A stretch of 64,000 bases of DNA from contig NC_091116.1 of assembly GCF_024713975.1 (NCBI RefSeq), positions 4,860,463 to 4,924,462 on the forward strand, in the 5' to 3' direction. A program made the translations under genes and the position numbers. The stretch comes from Paralichthys olivaceus. Taxonomy: Eukaryota; Chordata; Actinopteri; Pleuronectiformes; Paralichthyidae. A model generated the notes under the pieces. That model was not told the origin of the DNA and did not search any database. It was given only the letters and a program-made list of their open reading frames with translations. Within the stretch, counting starts at the first letter, position 1. Each line of letters begins with the position of its first letter. This document shows, one piece after another, positions 11,358-23,814 of this stretch.

Positions 11358-11560
11358 GGTGCTGCACAGTCTCATGTCATGGGCTTGAATCCAGCCCAGG
11401 AATCTCCACGTGTACATTTGCATGGTCTTCCAAAGGCGCGTTGGTCCCCCCCCGGCATTCCTGCCTCCCTCAGGGTGCAACATGCACAGCAGGTGTACCA
11501 ATGACTCCAAAGGTGAGAGTGCTGAAGGTTGCGTGACCCTCCATGTCAGCCCTGCGACAG
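11358..11560 (+). repeat. Diverged teleost SINE-like interspersed repeat
   Basis: The order of phrases (gggcttgaatccagccc, acatttgcatggtcttcc, ttcctgcctccctcagg, caatgactccaaaggtgag) follows a common fish repeat. In that repeat a 'gggttcgaatcc' block is followed by 'tttgcatgttctcc', 'cttcctcccac' and 'tgactccaaattg'. Divergence is high. The family is remembered, not searched. Confidence 0.4.
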
Positions 11561-12430
11561 ATCATGATGTCCACACTAACTACATGAAATAAACAGACCG
11601 AAACTTTGATGTCCCTCATTAATGTCCCACATGATCTGAATTCATCTGAATCATTTGAAGTCGTCTGTTATTTTTATTGTCTTTTCATTCAAACACTTGT
11701 CAGAGATAGTTTGTGACAGAAGAACCTCCACTCTGGAACAGATCTATACCAGTAATAACCAACAACTGGAACAAGCTCACATGTCGCAGTCCTTCCATAT
11801 TGTTATATTCATATTCTTTTTTTACTTTAGCTGAAAAGTGACTTTATTTGAACTTTATCTTATCTTTAACTTCACTGTATATTAACTCTATATGATGTTA
11901 ATGGACTAACTAAAGCTGTGTGATGAGTCTGGTGCAGTACAAAAGTCATGTTGGGAGTTGCAAGTTGTACTCCAGTGTGACCTCTTGTTTCTCTGTAGCA
12001 TCGACTCTGCTTCTGAGCCTCGTGTCAAATGTCTCTCGCTGAAAGAAAATAAAACAAATGCAATAAACATCAATTTCTATGACAAGTACTGCAGCAGTTG
12101 AGTCAATTTACTTGGTGACCTTCAACACTAACATTATTTCTGATTTCATTCACATCTCTACTCATTCTCACATATCAACAACTGTTCACACCTTCAGCTT
12201 CCTGTCGTTTGTTTTGTGACTTCACAGAAAGTGAATCACTTCCTGTTTGCCAGGTTGTCTTCAAATTAACACTCAAGACATAGCTAGTACAATGGCATGA
12301 AACATTACACGTGTTTTAAGAATACCACACTGATTACATACTTATATTTAGTAGCAGTCATGAGGTGAAGAACTTTCACTTTACTTTTATTCATAATAGA
12401 GATGTCACAGTTACCCCTTTTTAAAATATA

Positions 12431-12776
12431 TAAGGTACAGAGTGTAGAATTTAGTGATATCTACTGTTTAAGTTGCATGTTGCAGCTGAACACCTCTCAC
12501 CTCACCCTCTCCTAAAACATGAAAAATAACCTGTGGCAGCTTCAGTTACCTCAAAAGGGATTTAGTTTGTTCAGTCTGGACTACTGTAAAAAACAAGCAG
12601 CCTCCATAGAGAGCACCCCCTCGATGTAAATATGGTGTATTTAAATATTAATGGCCTTTTCAACAGTAAATAAAACTACATTCTTATAATTTAGATGAAG
12701 TGAACTAGTGAAAACATCATGAGGATTATCTGACATTCAATCCCTTTCACCTAAATTTTACACAATGAACCTTTAA
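12431..12776 (-). mobile_element. MITE with CCAGTGTGTA-type inverted ends, copy 1
   Basis: The ends are taaggtacagagtgtagaat and its imperfect inverse near 12755-12776 (tttacacaatgaacctttaa). The interior, reverse complemented, is clearly homologous to 56536-56913: both contain acatcgagggggt, tagtccagactg, gagggtgaggtgag and gtgttcagctgcaacatgca. It is a non-autonomous DNA transposon of the abundant teleost repeat class that starts 'aaaggtccagtgtgta'. Confidence 0.65.
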
Positions 12777-13399
12777 GTGAGAAGATTACAAACAAGTAAA
12801 TAGGTGGTTGCCACAAATTGGATCAAAAAATATCTTAATAGTATCATATCGTGAGTTGCGCTTTTAAAGGGGCCTATTGTGAGATGTTACCTTGATCGCC
12901 CACACACGCACAGTAAAACTATCAAAGGGCCCAATCCAGGAATCCTGGACTTGGAGAATTCCTCCCTCTGTCCAGAATTTACACCAACATACCCAGGACA
13001 CAAAAGCTTCCATCTTGTGCATTTGGAGCAAGAGTTTGCCACATCTTTTGGGGATCTATCATCGTTTATCTCGTCGCTTTGTGCTACTGTGAGAGGCCTT
13101 CAGCGTGACGCAGACAGCTGGAGATCTGCAGGAAATAAGAGTCACAGTTACTCAGGGTTGTGTTCTCCATCAAATCCAACAGCTTAGTGTTTGGGAAATG
13201 TACAACTACAACTCACTGTGGATGTTTGGTGATTACTGATTTTGTTTTCAGTTTTATATCAAATCAAATGTCCTTCTACTTATAAGGTCAAAAAAAAACT
13301 GAACAACATGGTAGGTAAAAATATAACATAATATATATGAATAGAAGTTCCTATAAATGTTAATTAAACATTTGGAAGGGCCTTTTCGTGATGTCACGC

Positions 13400-13431
13400 T
13401 ACATACATACATACATATATATATATATATT
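13400..13431. repeat. ACAT/AT microsatellite
   Basis: An acat tetranucleotide run passes into an (AT)n run of about 16 bases. Confidence 0.8.
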
Positions 13432-13690
13432 TGGGGTTTGGTAGGGCTGGGTGAAACAACACTATTGATAAAATGTTTTAGACTCTACTGACATCTGGTG
13501 GTGAAGCTGTGTGTTGCAGCTTCTCCTTCCAAACATGAAAGAATATTGTAGATGACATACTAACCTATGCCTTTTTGTCCTTCTTATTTAAGACGACATG
13601 ACAGCCTCGCAAAAGTCATATTATAATATGACGTCTGAAATTTAAATGTATCAAGAGTCGCAGCAGATTCCACTATTAACAAATATTTTA

Positions 13691-14893
13691 ACAATGGAAA
13701 AGCTGCAGCAACACGTCAAACGCACAGAAGAACCAATAAATGTGTTGATATTTTAAGCAATAGTCACCAAATGATGGGTCTGTGGGCTCCTGGCATCTCC
13801 AGCGTACTGGCTCCCTCTACCTCCATCCCTAGCTAATGACAGTAGCAAACATAGCAAACAAATGATACGAGCTTTCCTTAGGAACACACTTTAGTTCATA
13901 TAAAATACATTTAAATGGAGCAGGGAGCTCAAACGGTGACATTAACATTTTAATAAAGGTCAAATCAGGGCTGAGCGATAAAAGAATATCAATAATGATG
14001 TCCAATATATATCAATGTAATGATTATGCATTGTGAAAACAATGATGAGGTAGAACACATGCAATAGATGCCACGTGTCTAGTGCAATTCTTTACTCATT
14101 CAACAGAGCAATAGTATTAAAACAATTTAAATGATCTAATCTGTTAAATAGAGATGAAACAATAAACCTGTTTCAATTCAATTTAATTTGTATAGCACCA
14201 AATCATAATATACATTATCTCAAGGCACTTTAAAATCTCATTTAACATAGAGAAACCCAACAGTTCCCACAATGAGCAGCACTTTGGCGACTGTGGAGAG
14301 GAAAAACTCCCTCCCTCCCTGTTTATCGTCATGATCATTATTTTCTATGTATATTGATTTATGATGGTAAATTATATATAATTGGGTGTTTTACATGGCT
14401 GCAAAACACTATCAATACTTATTGCAATTTAATATTCATCATAAAGGTTATATATACGCATATACGTACCAAGGTTATTATAGTTTTGAGATTGTCATTA
14501 GTTTTTATTTTTATTTAGTTTTTCAGTTTGCATTTTTATTTCATATATATATATTAATACACAATACAAATCTATGAAATCAACACGTATTGAACTTGTG
14601 TTACTTTGATATTGATGAAAATGAAAAGCTGATCATTATTCAAGTGGACGTGCTTTAGTTAGTTTAGGACAAAAGAAGCGATCGAGTGTTTTACAAGAGA
14701 ATTCCACACGCGCTCACGTGTGGTTAGCTTGGGATAGCTAGCTTAGCTTAGCATCGACACGAGGAACTAATGAGACGCGTTTTGCTCGAAAACACGAGTG
14801 AACAATGAAAAATGTGCAGCGACACGTCAAACACACAGAAGATATAATAACTGTGTATAACTGTGTTGATATTTGAAACAGTATTCACCTCGT
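13691..14893. repeat. Diverged direct duplicate of about 85 bp, copies 1.1 kb apart
   Basis: Copy 1 at about 13691-13775 and copy 2 at about 14801-14893 share aacaatg, gcagc(a/g)acacgtcaaac, acacagaag, gtgttgatatttt/g and cagtattcacc or its counterpart. They lie in a region (14650-15020) richer in CpG than its surroundings. On the minus strand, copy 2 has a possible donor after MRNCLDREPVDLHE (near 14890), and copy 1 has a donor-like gtgact at the equivalent point. No gene is supported; an old repeat with a captured promoter or first exon is possible. Confidence 0.3.
14172..14321 (+). repeat. Teleost interspersed repeat (ttcaattcaatttaatttgtatag type)
   Basis: It starts ttcaattcaatttaatttgt and continues atagcaccaaatca, ctcaaggcacttta, gagcagcactttggcga, gaggaaaaactccctccc. 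This order matches a very common fish repeat that carries 'tttgtatagcgccaaatca' and 'ggaaaaactccc'. The copy is degenerate. Confidence 0.6.
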
Positions 14894-15690
14894 GAAGATC
14901 TACGGGCTCCCGATCCAAGCAGTTCCGCATCCAAGCGGAAGTACCGACTGGCAAACAGGAAGTGGAGGACTCCAATGGGATATATGGAGAAGGGGAACTT
15001 CGAATAGACCAAGTTACGTAGACTCGCGGGGGTGGAGTTTCTTTATCTAACTCAAACAATAAATATTGTAAACAATTTCCAAACATTCGTGGGCACGACT
15101 GATTTAAAAAAAATGTATAGCACATCATATGATATGATAATAAAATATCACAATCTGTTTATTTAATTTATTTTTAAATGTTATTCATCCGTCATGAGCA
15201 CATCCATTGACAGGATGATATAAAGTTATTATAATTGATCTTCAGGGTTGTTACTACTCTGAAAAGTATGCACACTTACTGCACTTGGGCTTTTTAATAT
15301 AATTTGTATACCTTACTATACAATGATTGGGTTTTTTGCGTTCTTTTGCCTTAATATACAATTCATCTTGATGATATTATATATATATTATCAGAGAACT
15401 ATGATGGGAAGAGGGCTGCATTGGACTGAATTATATATTTTCAGCCCCTGTGCCTAAGTACTGCTATATGTGTATACATTGTAGCTTAAAAGCATGTTTA
15501 CCTTTTTTTTTGGTTTCTTCCGCACACACACACAATCTCACATTACTTAGCCGAAGCAATATCCTTTAACTGCCCATGTTGGTTTATAGACTTGCTTGGT
15601 GAACTGAGCCAGCAGCAGGCAGCCTTGTGCCGTCCGTGCCATGTGGCGTGGCCTCAAATTCACCGTTTTCCTAATTAGGTGTCAGCAAGG

Positions 15691-15795
15691 ATGGCAGATG
15701 ATGTCTCTTCTCTCCTCCTCAATGTGGACATCAATGTGCTGGGCCTTGGCAAGCAGGAAATCGAAGAGCGGAGGAAATGCGGGCAGCGTGACTGA
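15691..15795 (+). pseudogene. Small coding-like segment, 34 codons, unknown family
   Basis: An ATG at 15691 opens MADDVSSLLLNVDINVLGLG followed by KQEIEERRKCGQRD and a TGA at 15793-15795. An acceptor-like run (ttttcctaattag) ends just upstream at 15678. The amphipathic, charged composition looks like real coding sequence rather than a chance frame. No partner exon is visible and the frame stops quickly. It may be a stranded exon or retrocopy fragment. I do not recognise the family. Confidence 0.2.
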
Positions 15796-16606
15796 GTCGC
15801 ACGTTTTTCTTTACCTTCCATTAACAGACATATCAGTGGTGACGCATACACCAAAAAGTGCCACGGTCCCAAATATTACTGGATCAATCTGGTCTGCCGA
15901 TATCTTTGGTTTTAGCAATATGATTCACACTGAGCCATTTATTTGCATCCTTCTATCTTGGTTATTTTGTGGACACCAGGTGTTCCCAGTGTGAACTCTG
16001 CAGGAACTATTCAACCCAGTTGCGAATTCCTGCTCAGAAAACAGACTTGATGTCAGAATAGGATGAAATTAGCTTCAGTTCCACGAATAACTCTGAAAAG
16101 CTTGCATTTGAATTTGGGAGCCACATACATCACACTCCTGCACACAGGGATTATTTACTAACAATTAAACAGAAGGTTATTTCACAAATGAGAGCACTGG
16201 TGCACTCCGTGTTGTCATTGTAATGATTACTGATGCTGAAAAGATGGAGTTAATGATCATGATGATGACAATCATTAGTTATTGAGATACCACGAGCTCA
16301 AAGGTTCATCGTGGGTATCGATTCATTTGTCAGTGCCTGAGAATTACTCGAGGGTTGTTCTTATTATAGCGATGGGTTTCTGGCTGTTTCTTCTTCTGTA
16401 CTTTGTCCCCAGTGACGGCGGTTTACATTCAAAATAAATTGCATCCAACCAACAAGAAATATTTGTCATAAAGCTGTATCAGCAGAGTTTACTGAGCTCA
16501 CCGGACTCCCGCCGTGTGGGCACTCAATGTGTTCGTTATGGACGAGAAAGTGCCACAGCAAAATTCACGGATGGATTCATTGCGATGTAGCCACCGCTGC
16601 AGATAT

Positions 16607-16770
16607 GGACCGTGTCCGAAATCTGTCTTTTTCGTTCGCTCGCTAATCCCTGTGCAACAGATGCGATATCGCTCGCTCCATGGTGAGCGGTAAACTTTGA
16701 GGACAATAAACAGAGAGCAATAATATAATAATTATGGAGTGATTTCACACTTCCATAGTTGGTAAAAAAC
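16607..16770 (+). repeat. Possible MITE fragment (gaccgtgtccgaaat end)
   Basis: The end gaccgtgtccgaaatc and the internal ttcgctcgct and tatggagtgatttcac phrases resemble a known class of fish MITEs with 'gtgtccgaaatc' termini. The matching inverted end is not seen. Confidence 0.3.
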
Positions 16771-17856
16771 AATGTCTGGGCCCATCGGTTATCATCTGAA
16801 GATGAATTGGCCACTGGGGCAATGGTTCTAGTGGAGACAACAGATATCCAGACCAAGACTGTGTCTTCCTTTCACAACACACCATTTACAGTCTGAGGTA
16901 AACGTTTACCTATGAAAGACCAAAAAGAGCATTATTTTATGTGCGTGTTTTGGTTATATGCATATGAATGGAGATAAATGGCAGACAGCAGATGTATTTC
17001 GGCCAATATGCTCCACTTCTTTTGCTCTACACACCCACTGTTTAGCTGTGGACCATCAAAGCCATGCTCAAATGTGATTGGTCAAATAGTCTCCATATTC
17101 ACATGTAATATTTGTCTATTTCAAACACTGTAGGAACAGTAATGGCTAATATTTACTGTAACCTCATAAGTCGTTTGCTATGGGGAAAATACGGTCATAC
17201 AGTTGAATCCAAGTTTGCTTTGCCTTTCTGTGTGGCATTTGCCTTTTCCCCGTGTCTGTGCAGGTTTTCTCAGCATTTGAGTCATCGAGGAGAACAGTTT
17301 AAATCTGAAAGTGGAATGATACCTTCTCTTATGGCAAAATCAGGGAGAGATTGAGAAAAAATAACACTCAGGGAGCTCCTTACATTTTTTTTAAACCTTT
17401 TTTCTGTCTTCTGCCCCACAGTGCAGCTCTTAAACCCATTTTCCTCCTGAGTAAGTCGACTTCAAAGTCCTCCTTAGGCCACTTAGGTTCCACATGTGAG
17501 TGAGTATTATATAAAACGTCAGAATCTAGCCTGCATGAGAAAACATATGGGTAATGGCAGTCATTTTCACCAAAGTTTATTTAGAAATTTATGGGGTTCC
17601 CATGCTTGTCACTGATTATGAGAGCCAAGCTTAAAACACCACACACAGAAATAGATTTCTCTAGAGGACGTCCTCCCATCTGTTAGTCTCATGATGATCG
17701 TGGTTAAAGTGTGATTCTCATAGACGCACTGGAAGGTTGAACTGTCTTTTACTGGTCAGCGTTTATCGTCTCAAACACGGAGTGAAGGAGAAGACCTGTG
17801 CCGTGCCAAAGATGAGTGGGGAATTAATGCGCAACACTTGCCAAGTGCGTTAGGCT

Positions 17857-17889
17857 GTCGGTCCTGGCTTGGAGGTGGTCAGGACCGAC
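17857..17889. other. Perfect hairpin, 10-bp GC-rich stem
   Basis: gtcggtcctg at 17857-17866 and its exact inverse caggaccgac at 17880-17889 enclose a 13-nt loop. The near-palindrome cacttgccaagtg lies just upstream at about 17836-17848. Confidence 0.5.
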
Positions 17890-20800
17890 AAGGCAAATGC
17901 CAAATGAAGAACATATAAGTCCAATCTCATTAATTTCCCATTACACAGGCCAAGTGATTAGTTCCTGCAGCCTGGAAGTAATGCAACACTGCCACTCCCA
18001 TCAGCAAGCAAAAAAACCAGGGAAGGGAGATTCCCACAAGTTGTCTTAATGGAAGTCCATGTCCTCAGGCCCTCATATCTTATATCTATATATGTATACT
18101 TTAAATGTAACCACCCACTCTCTGTTCTTCGCAGTCTCAAAGGCGAGCCAGCTCTTGTGTTTTTATAAGCAATACTTTTATGGAGACTGTTCTTTTTCAC
18201 TTCAGTTACTTAGCAACTAAATGGCACATCACAGAAATAAAAACCTGAGCCCACATCGGGGGGAAAAAATTGCTGAAAATCAGAAGGCCATCACACTAAT
18301 AGTTGTAATACATCTGTCTCCTCTGGCTTTTCAGGGTGGGAGCCTCAACCATAAGGTTTTCTCTCGACAATGACCCGTCAGCTCTGGTCAATAACACGTG
18401 TTATTTAAGCCACCAGAAGACCAAGTCACCGGACAAGAGACAACTGATTCATCACAGCGTAAATTTGGCCATTCATCAGGCTGCATGTCAGGTCACTGAC
18501 ATCCAAATTGACTGACTGAGTTAAACAAAGTTCAGACAAGATTTACTGTTGTTGTATTAGCTGCAAACCACTGAGGGATCGGTCTCAGATCTTCTCACAG
18601 TGCAAACCAAAAGGCAGTATTTAGTTTTGTGCTCTAATATTTGACTTGTGTGTCATAGAGTTTAACTGCAGAGGACACATAGAACAAACAGCACCTGTGC
18701 CATTAGCTTGTTTGAAATGTGACAAACCCATTTGGTAGATTTATACTGTCTCTTTCATTCGAGGATAAAGATGCACCAAGCCTCAGTGAGAAAGGCTGAA
18801 GGTTTTTTTCATTCCCATTAAAATTGCCAGGTGACCTTCTACAATGCACCTTTCACCAATTGGATCTATATTACTCCAAGTGTAAATTGAAAAGTTGTTA
18901 ATATATATAAATTGGCTTTCCCAGACACAGTGAGTTTGAAGCACCTCTCAGCACCCCATGTTTTGCTCACACTTGAATGGGTATGAATTGCCCGGAAAAA
19001 AAAGGAATAATAATTCATGCCCTAAAGGCTTTTTAGTGCGCACACTGGCTTCCTTTAAAAAAAAGCTCCGGTTGTTCGGCTGAAAATACCTATACGTATA
19101 TGCTCGGGCCTCTGGAAATGTGAAACATCACTTTAGACGCTGCATTGAATCAGCTCTGCAGCAACGTCCAGAGCAACACGCTGAAATGATTGTACAAGGA
19201 TGAAATGTAAAAGGAAGCAGCACCTATGATTTTCTTTTCATTCCTTTAGGTTGGTTAGATACAGTGATCTTGATGCATGCTCTTTTAGCTAACAAATGAC
19301 AGAACCTTTGCCTACACACAAAGCATATCACAGCTTCAACTTGCAGGTCAGGATCATTTTCTGGATGAAAGACAGAGGAACATGAGGAAATGAAGAGAAG
19401 TCTTTAGGTATAACCTGGTAGGAGATTAGAAGGAAGATAAATGAGCTGTCTGTGTTGCTCTGTTGGGGGGTGCTGATGGTGGGGAGTCGAACGGGGGGCA
19501 ACACAGAAGCTGTGTACATTTACTCAACTCTCTGCTGTTGACTTCCATTACACAGCTTTGTGGCAGAAGGCAGCCATGACAAATAGTGTGGGAGTCAATG
19601 GGCTAATGGTATACACAACACAGTATGGGCACCAGCAGTATGCAGGGCCAGGAAGACACACTTCTGCCAGGGATTACAGATGAGTTAACAACTGTGTGCA
19701 GCTCCGCAGCCTTACAGGTGCTGAATAGATAAGTAAGAGAAACACAGCTGAAAACATACAAGGATGCATCTCAAAGCATCTCTCTGTTCTGGGGTATTGT
19801 TATAGTTAAAGGCCAGAGTAGCTCAACGGGGCAAAGGTATGAGGACTGCACTGGGGACAAGCTCTGTCTTATAGATGCTCACAGACCTGTTTCAAAAATG
19901 CAATTCATGAGTACTGCTGAGACGCTGCATTACATTGTATACCTTACAGTGTGTTTTCATGTTGCATATCAGAGCTTGCACGTGGCAAAATTTGTGAAAT
20001 TGTCCCCTTGTCAATTAGTTTTTTGTCTGCAATAGGATTGGATTCAGTCAACGTTCACTGAACGTTACACCTGGTTGAACGCGTTGATTTGGCAACACAG
20101 TGACATCAAACCCCCTAAAAGCAGATTTAAGGGAACAAGAGACAGGTGATAATTCCCTTTATCCAAATAACATTTCTCAGATTACACAAAGTCATTTCAC
20201 CCATTCATAAATAAAACAAATAGTGAGTATGAAACACTAGCCAAAAAAATCCAGATGTTCCAGCTGACTGCACATTTACTACTGACACCCATAATACAAC
20301 AATACAAGGGAAATGTTATTATTCTGTACAAACTATTACTTATATTAGTATATAGTATATTAGTAAAAAATATAATCTAAAGATCTTGCATTGCAATGAA
20401 ATGCAGACAAGCCGAATGATAAAAAACCTTTCTGAAGTCATTTCTATTTCGTCCAAAATTGATAGTTTAAGAATGAATAACCCCACATGATTGAAAATCA
20501 CATAAAATTGATACAACTTCACATACACATTACATCAGAAGGCAGCCATCACAAAACTAAGCAGCAGAGCTGCCTGTTATAAATATTAAGGGAACAACTT
20601 ATTTCACTGTGGGCTTTGACTGTGTAAAAATATTTTGAAAGTCTGTGTGGACTTTTTAACAAGCAATACAACTGAGAAAAAAAAAGAGTTTCTGTTTTTA
20701 CACAGGGTCGGATCCACGTCTCTAAAGGAAAGCTTGAAAAGCAAACTGTGTTTTTTCAGTTTTCTGGTACCAGATTAAACTAGTGGCCTGGTGCGTTGCA

Positions 20801-23774
20801 ATGGTGATGACTCCTGAACATTCATCCGCGTCCTCATCCCAGTCCATGAAATGTGGATTTGAAGTTCCCGAGGAATTCTCATCCCCTGAGGACTTTGATT
20901 CATACCAGAGTGTATTCGCTGGGTGAGCTGAGGTTCTATTGTTTGTTGCTATTTTATTATTCATTGCGCTTGTTTCAAGTCTGACTGCTAAATATTTATT
21001 CACAGTCCAGCTCTCTGCTGCTTGAGACGAAAAAGTGTTGCAGACTTCAGTGGACAGCTGCTAGTTCAGGGGTACACTCATCATTTGGTAAAATTACATA
21101 CTAGAAACATATTTTTACTGAATTAATAACACCTTCTCTTACACACAAAACATTTTTTCCCCCAATATTTATTTTGTGTTAAATAATGGACATTTAGCAT
21201 GAAAAACACCATACGTATTGCCAGACCTAACCATGAATAACAAGACTGCATTATAATAATTACATCATACAGAAGATACAGTGATAGCAAAACATCACGA
21301 ACATTGATAACCTCACATTTAAACGAGTTCTGGCTCAACTGACAGACAGTTACATATTTTATGCTATTATAATGTAGCACAAGCAGGCACCACATGTGGT
21401 AAAATAAAAAAAAGAATTCAGCAGACCTATAGAGACTGCCTTAGTAAACATTAAGCGCATGTAGACGCACAAACATGGAGAGCTCCACCCTCAGAGGTTT
21501 TCCAATTCTAAAAAGAGCTAAGTATGTGATTTCATCACCTCATCTCTGTGCCCACCTCACTATTTCTCAGTTTGTTTACTTGTAGGTTTTTCTCCCTTAA
21601 AGCTGAGACTTAAACTTGACATTCACAATAAAACTTTCGATATTCCCTCAGAAGTCTTTAAAGAAGCATCTCGAAAAGAACAGCTCTTGCATACTCTTCC
21701 CAAACTTAGAGGAGAAAGAAGAGCAGAGAAATCTACAACGCCCCCTTTTTACAGAACTTGTCAAGCTGAGAAAAAATACCAACATGAAGAAGAACAGATG
21801 ACAGCAGATTCTTTGACAGCTCACATCTTGGAAACACCCAGGTGCAGAGCCTGTGGGCCAAATATTTCATTCTGTGCCTGAGGCAGAAATCATTCTTTAT
21901 AATTATGAATTATTCTGCAAGGGAACAACATAAAAAAAATCCACCAGAGGCGCATTTTACTTGCAGCCATCCTTCATGATGCCATTATATATTATTGAGA
22001 AAGAACTCCTTATTTACTTATGAGACCTTTGTCAAACTTGGCTGCTGGCTGAAAATCTGATACCTCATAAAAGTCAACTTTTCAGGAACTAAGAATTACT
22101 TCTATCATTTTTAGGTAAGGAGTTTGGAAGCTTGAGGTGACCTTGAGTTTCCTTGGAGAGAGTGATGCTTCATTAAAAAAGTAAATACTACAAATCAGAG
22201 GTTAACTAAGAGCAAAATCATAATGAGCAGCATGAAGAGCTTGAAACCTCTTGTTTCCTTAAGCTGCAAAGATTACCCATCTCTCTCTTTGCCAGTCAAT
22301 GCCTGTGCTGCCCTGCATCAATTCTGCTGCCTGTTCAGGCCTACCTCACCCCAACACCCAGCATCCACCTGCAGGCTCCAACATGGAGTCAGTGTTTGCA
22401 GAAAGGTTAACAATGATACTGCGGTTTATATTTTGTGCTTTCACTGTCTTTGTGCACTGAGATCATGAAAATGCTCCGTGTTGTGTGCGGTTTCCTCATG
22501 AGCTGCCTCAAGCACCTAATTGGGTTCTTATTGAGGGAGGTAGAGATAAGGGGGGAACCAACTGTGTGCACGGTCCCTTGCCTCCATCTCATTCCAATTT
22601 CAATTTGCATCATGTATTGTTCTCAAGACAGGGTCAGAATTGGGTTTCTCACCCCTAGAATAGCATTTTAACTTGTTTATTAGGAGAGTGCATACTTGCA
22701 ACAGAAATAAGTTTGTTTGGCAGCCCGCTGTTTGTTTCAGGATACATTTGCTGCGTCTTAATTCGTGCACTTCCCTATTAACACTTGTGTTTGAGTGTAG
22801 GATGGCAAAAAGTTTAAATGGGGAAGCTGGACATAAATTATCACCCTCAGTGGACGCCATCTTGGCCACATAACAGAGAGAGGGAGGATACATCAGCACT
22901 AGCAGCAGCATAATTTCTACAACGACCGAAATAGGGGGCACACGTATTAAAGTTAAACAGAAAATAGCTGCTCTGGGAGTGGGTGCTTTGCTCATTTAAA
23001 TAATGCATGTCTAAACCTGCTGAGGTGAACAGCAAAAAAGATATAAAATTCAATAAAAACAGTACATCTTTAGGAGAATGTCTCAGTATCTCTGGGAGGC
23101 TTTTACCATAGTTTTAAGAGAGCAGGGCTACGTTTTTGCACTGTTCATTCATAATGCACATAAGCAGAGACTGAGATTTATTCCGATACGATGTAAATCT
23201 ACAGTACATTGAATAAAAGACACCATAAAGTTTGAATTAATAGGGTTATCATCATTATTCCTAATCAGCTAAAGTCATTTGACATAAAGCTTGCATTTCA
23301 TTAAACTACAGGCTCTAATTTGATTATTTCCTTAAAATGTATAGAGTTAAAGTAAAGTATACAGAATTGATGGAAGATAATAGGCTGCAGAGATAGTCAA
23401 ATAAAATCTACATAAATTCACAGGTTCAGCACCAAACGCTGGCAAAGACACAGATAATTACTCATCACCTGGAAGCCAGCAGACAAAGTGTTTACATGGA
23501 AGGCCCAGTCAGGGATGTTTTTGCATGCCAACTGTTCGTCTGTGAGCCTAACTTGCCGCCACCTATGCTGCTGCCTGTAAACTGCTCTTGGACAGTGCCT
23601 GCGTCTGCAAATCTTCGCTGTCACCCACACGCTATTGTCATTCATGTATTCGTACGCCTCCGCAACAAAAAGGATAAAAGGGTGGTGGTGCAGGGATGGG
23701 GGAGTGCAGGGCGACGGGAGGACATGAAAAAACAAACTTAAAAGTGGTTGGGGATGCGGCACTAAGCTTTCATA

Positions 23775-23814
23775 GTAATACTTTTATCCAATGTATGCAG
23801 GATAAAAGTATTAC
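23775..23814. other. Perfect hairpin, 15-bp stem
   Basis: gtaatacttttatcc at 23775-23789 is exactly inverted as ggataaaagtattac at 23800-23814, with a 10-nt loop. It lies 2.4 kb downstream of the cckbr stop codon, in otherwise featureless DNA. Confidence 0.6.

Noticed and set aside
13615-13632. 18-bp perfect palindrome gtcatattataatatgac
   Set aside because: It is very AT-rich and has no loop or context, so it is plausible by chance.
14748-15128. 126-codon minus-strand frame as a gene
   Set aside because: No family motif is seen and it overlaps a repeat-like duplicate.
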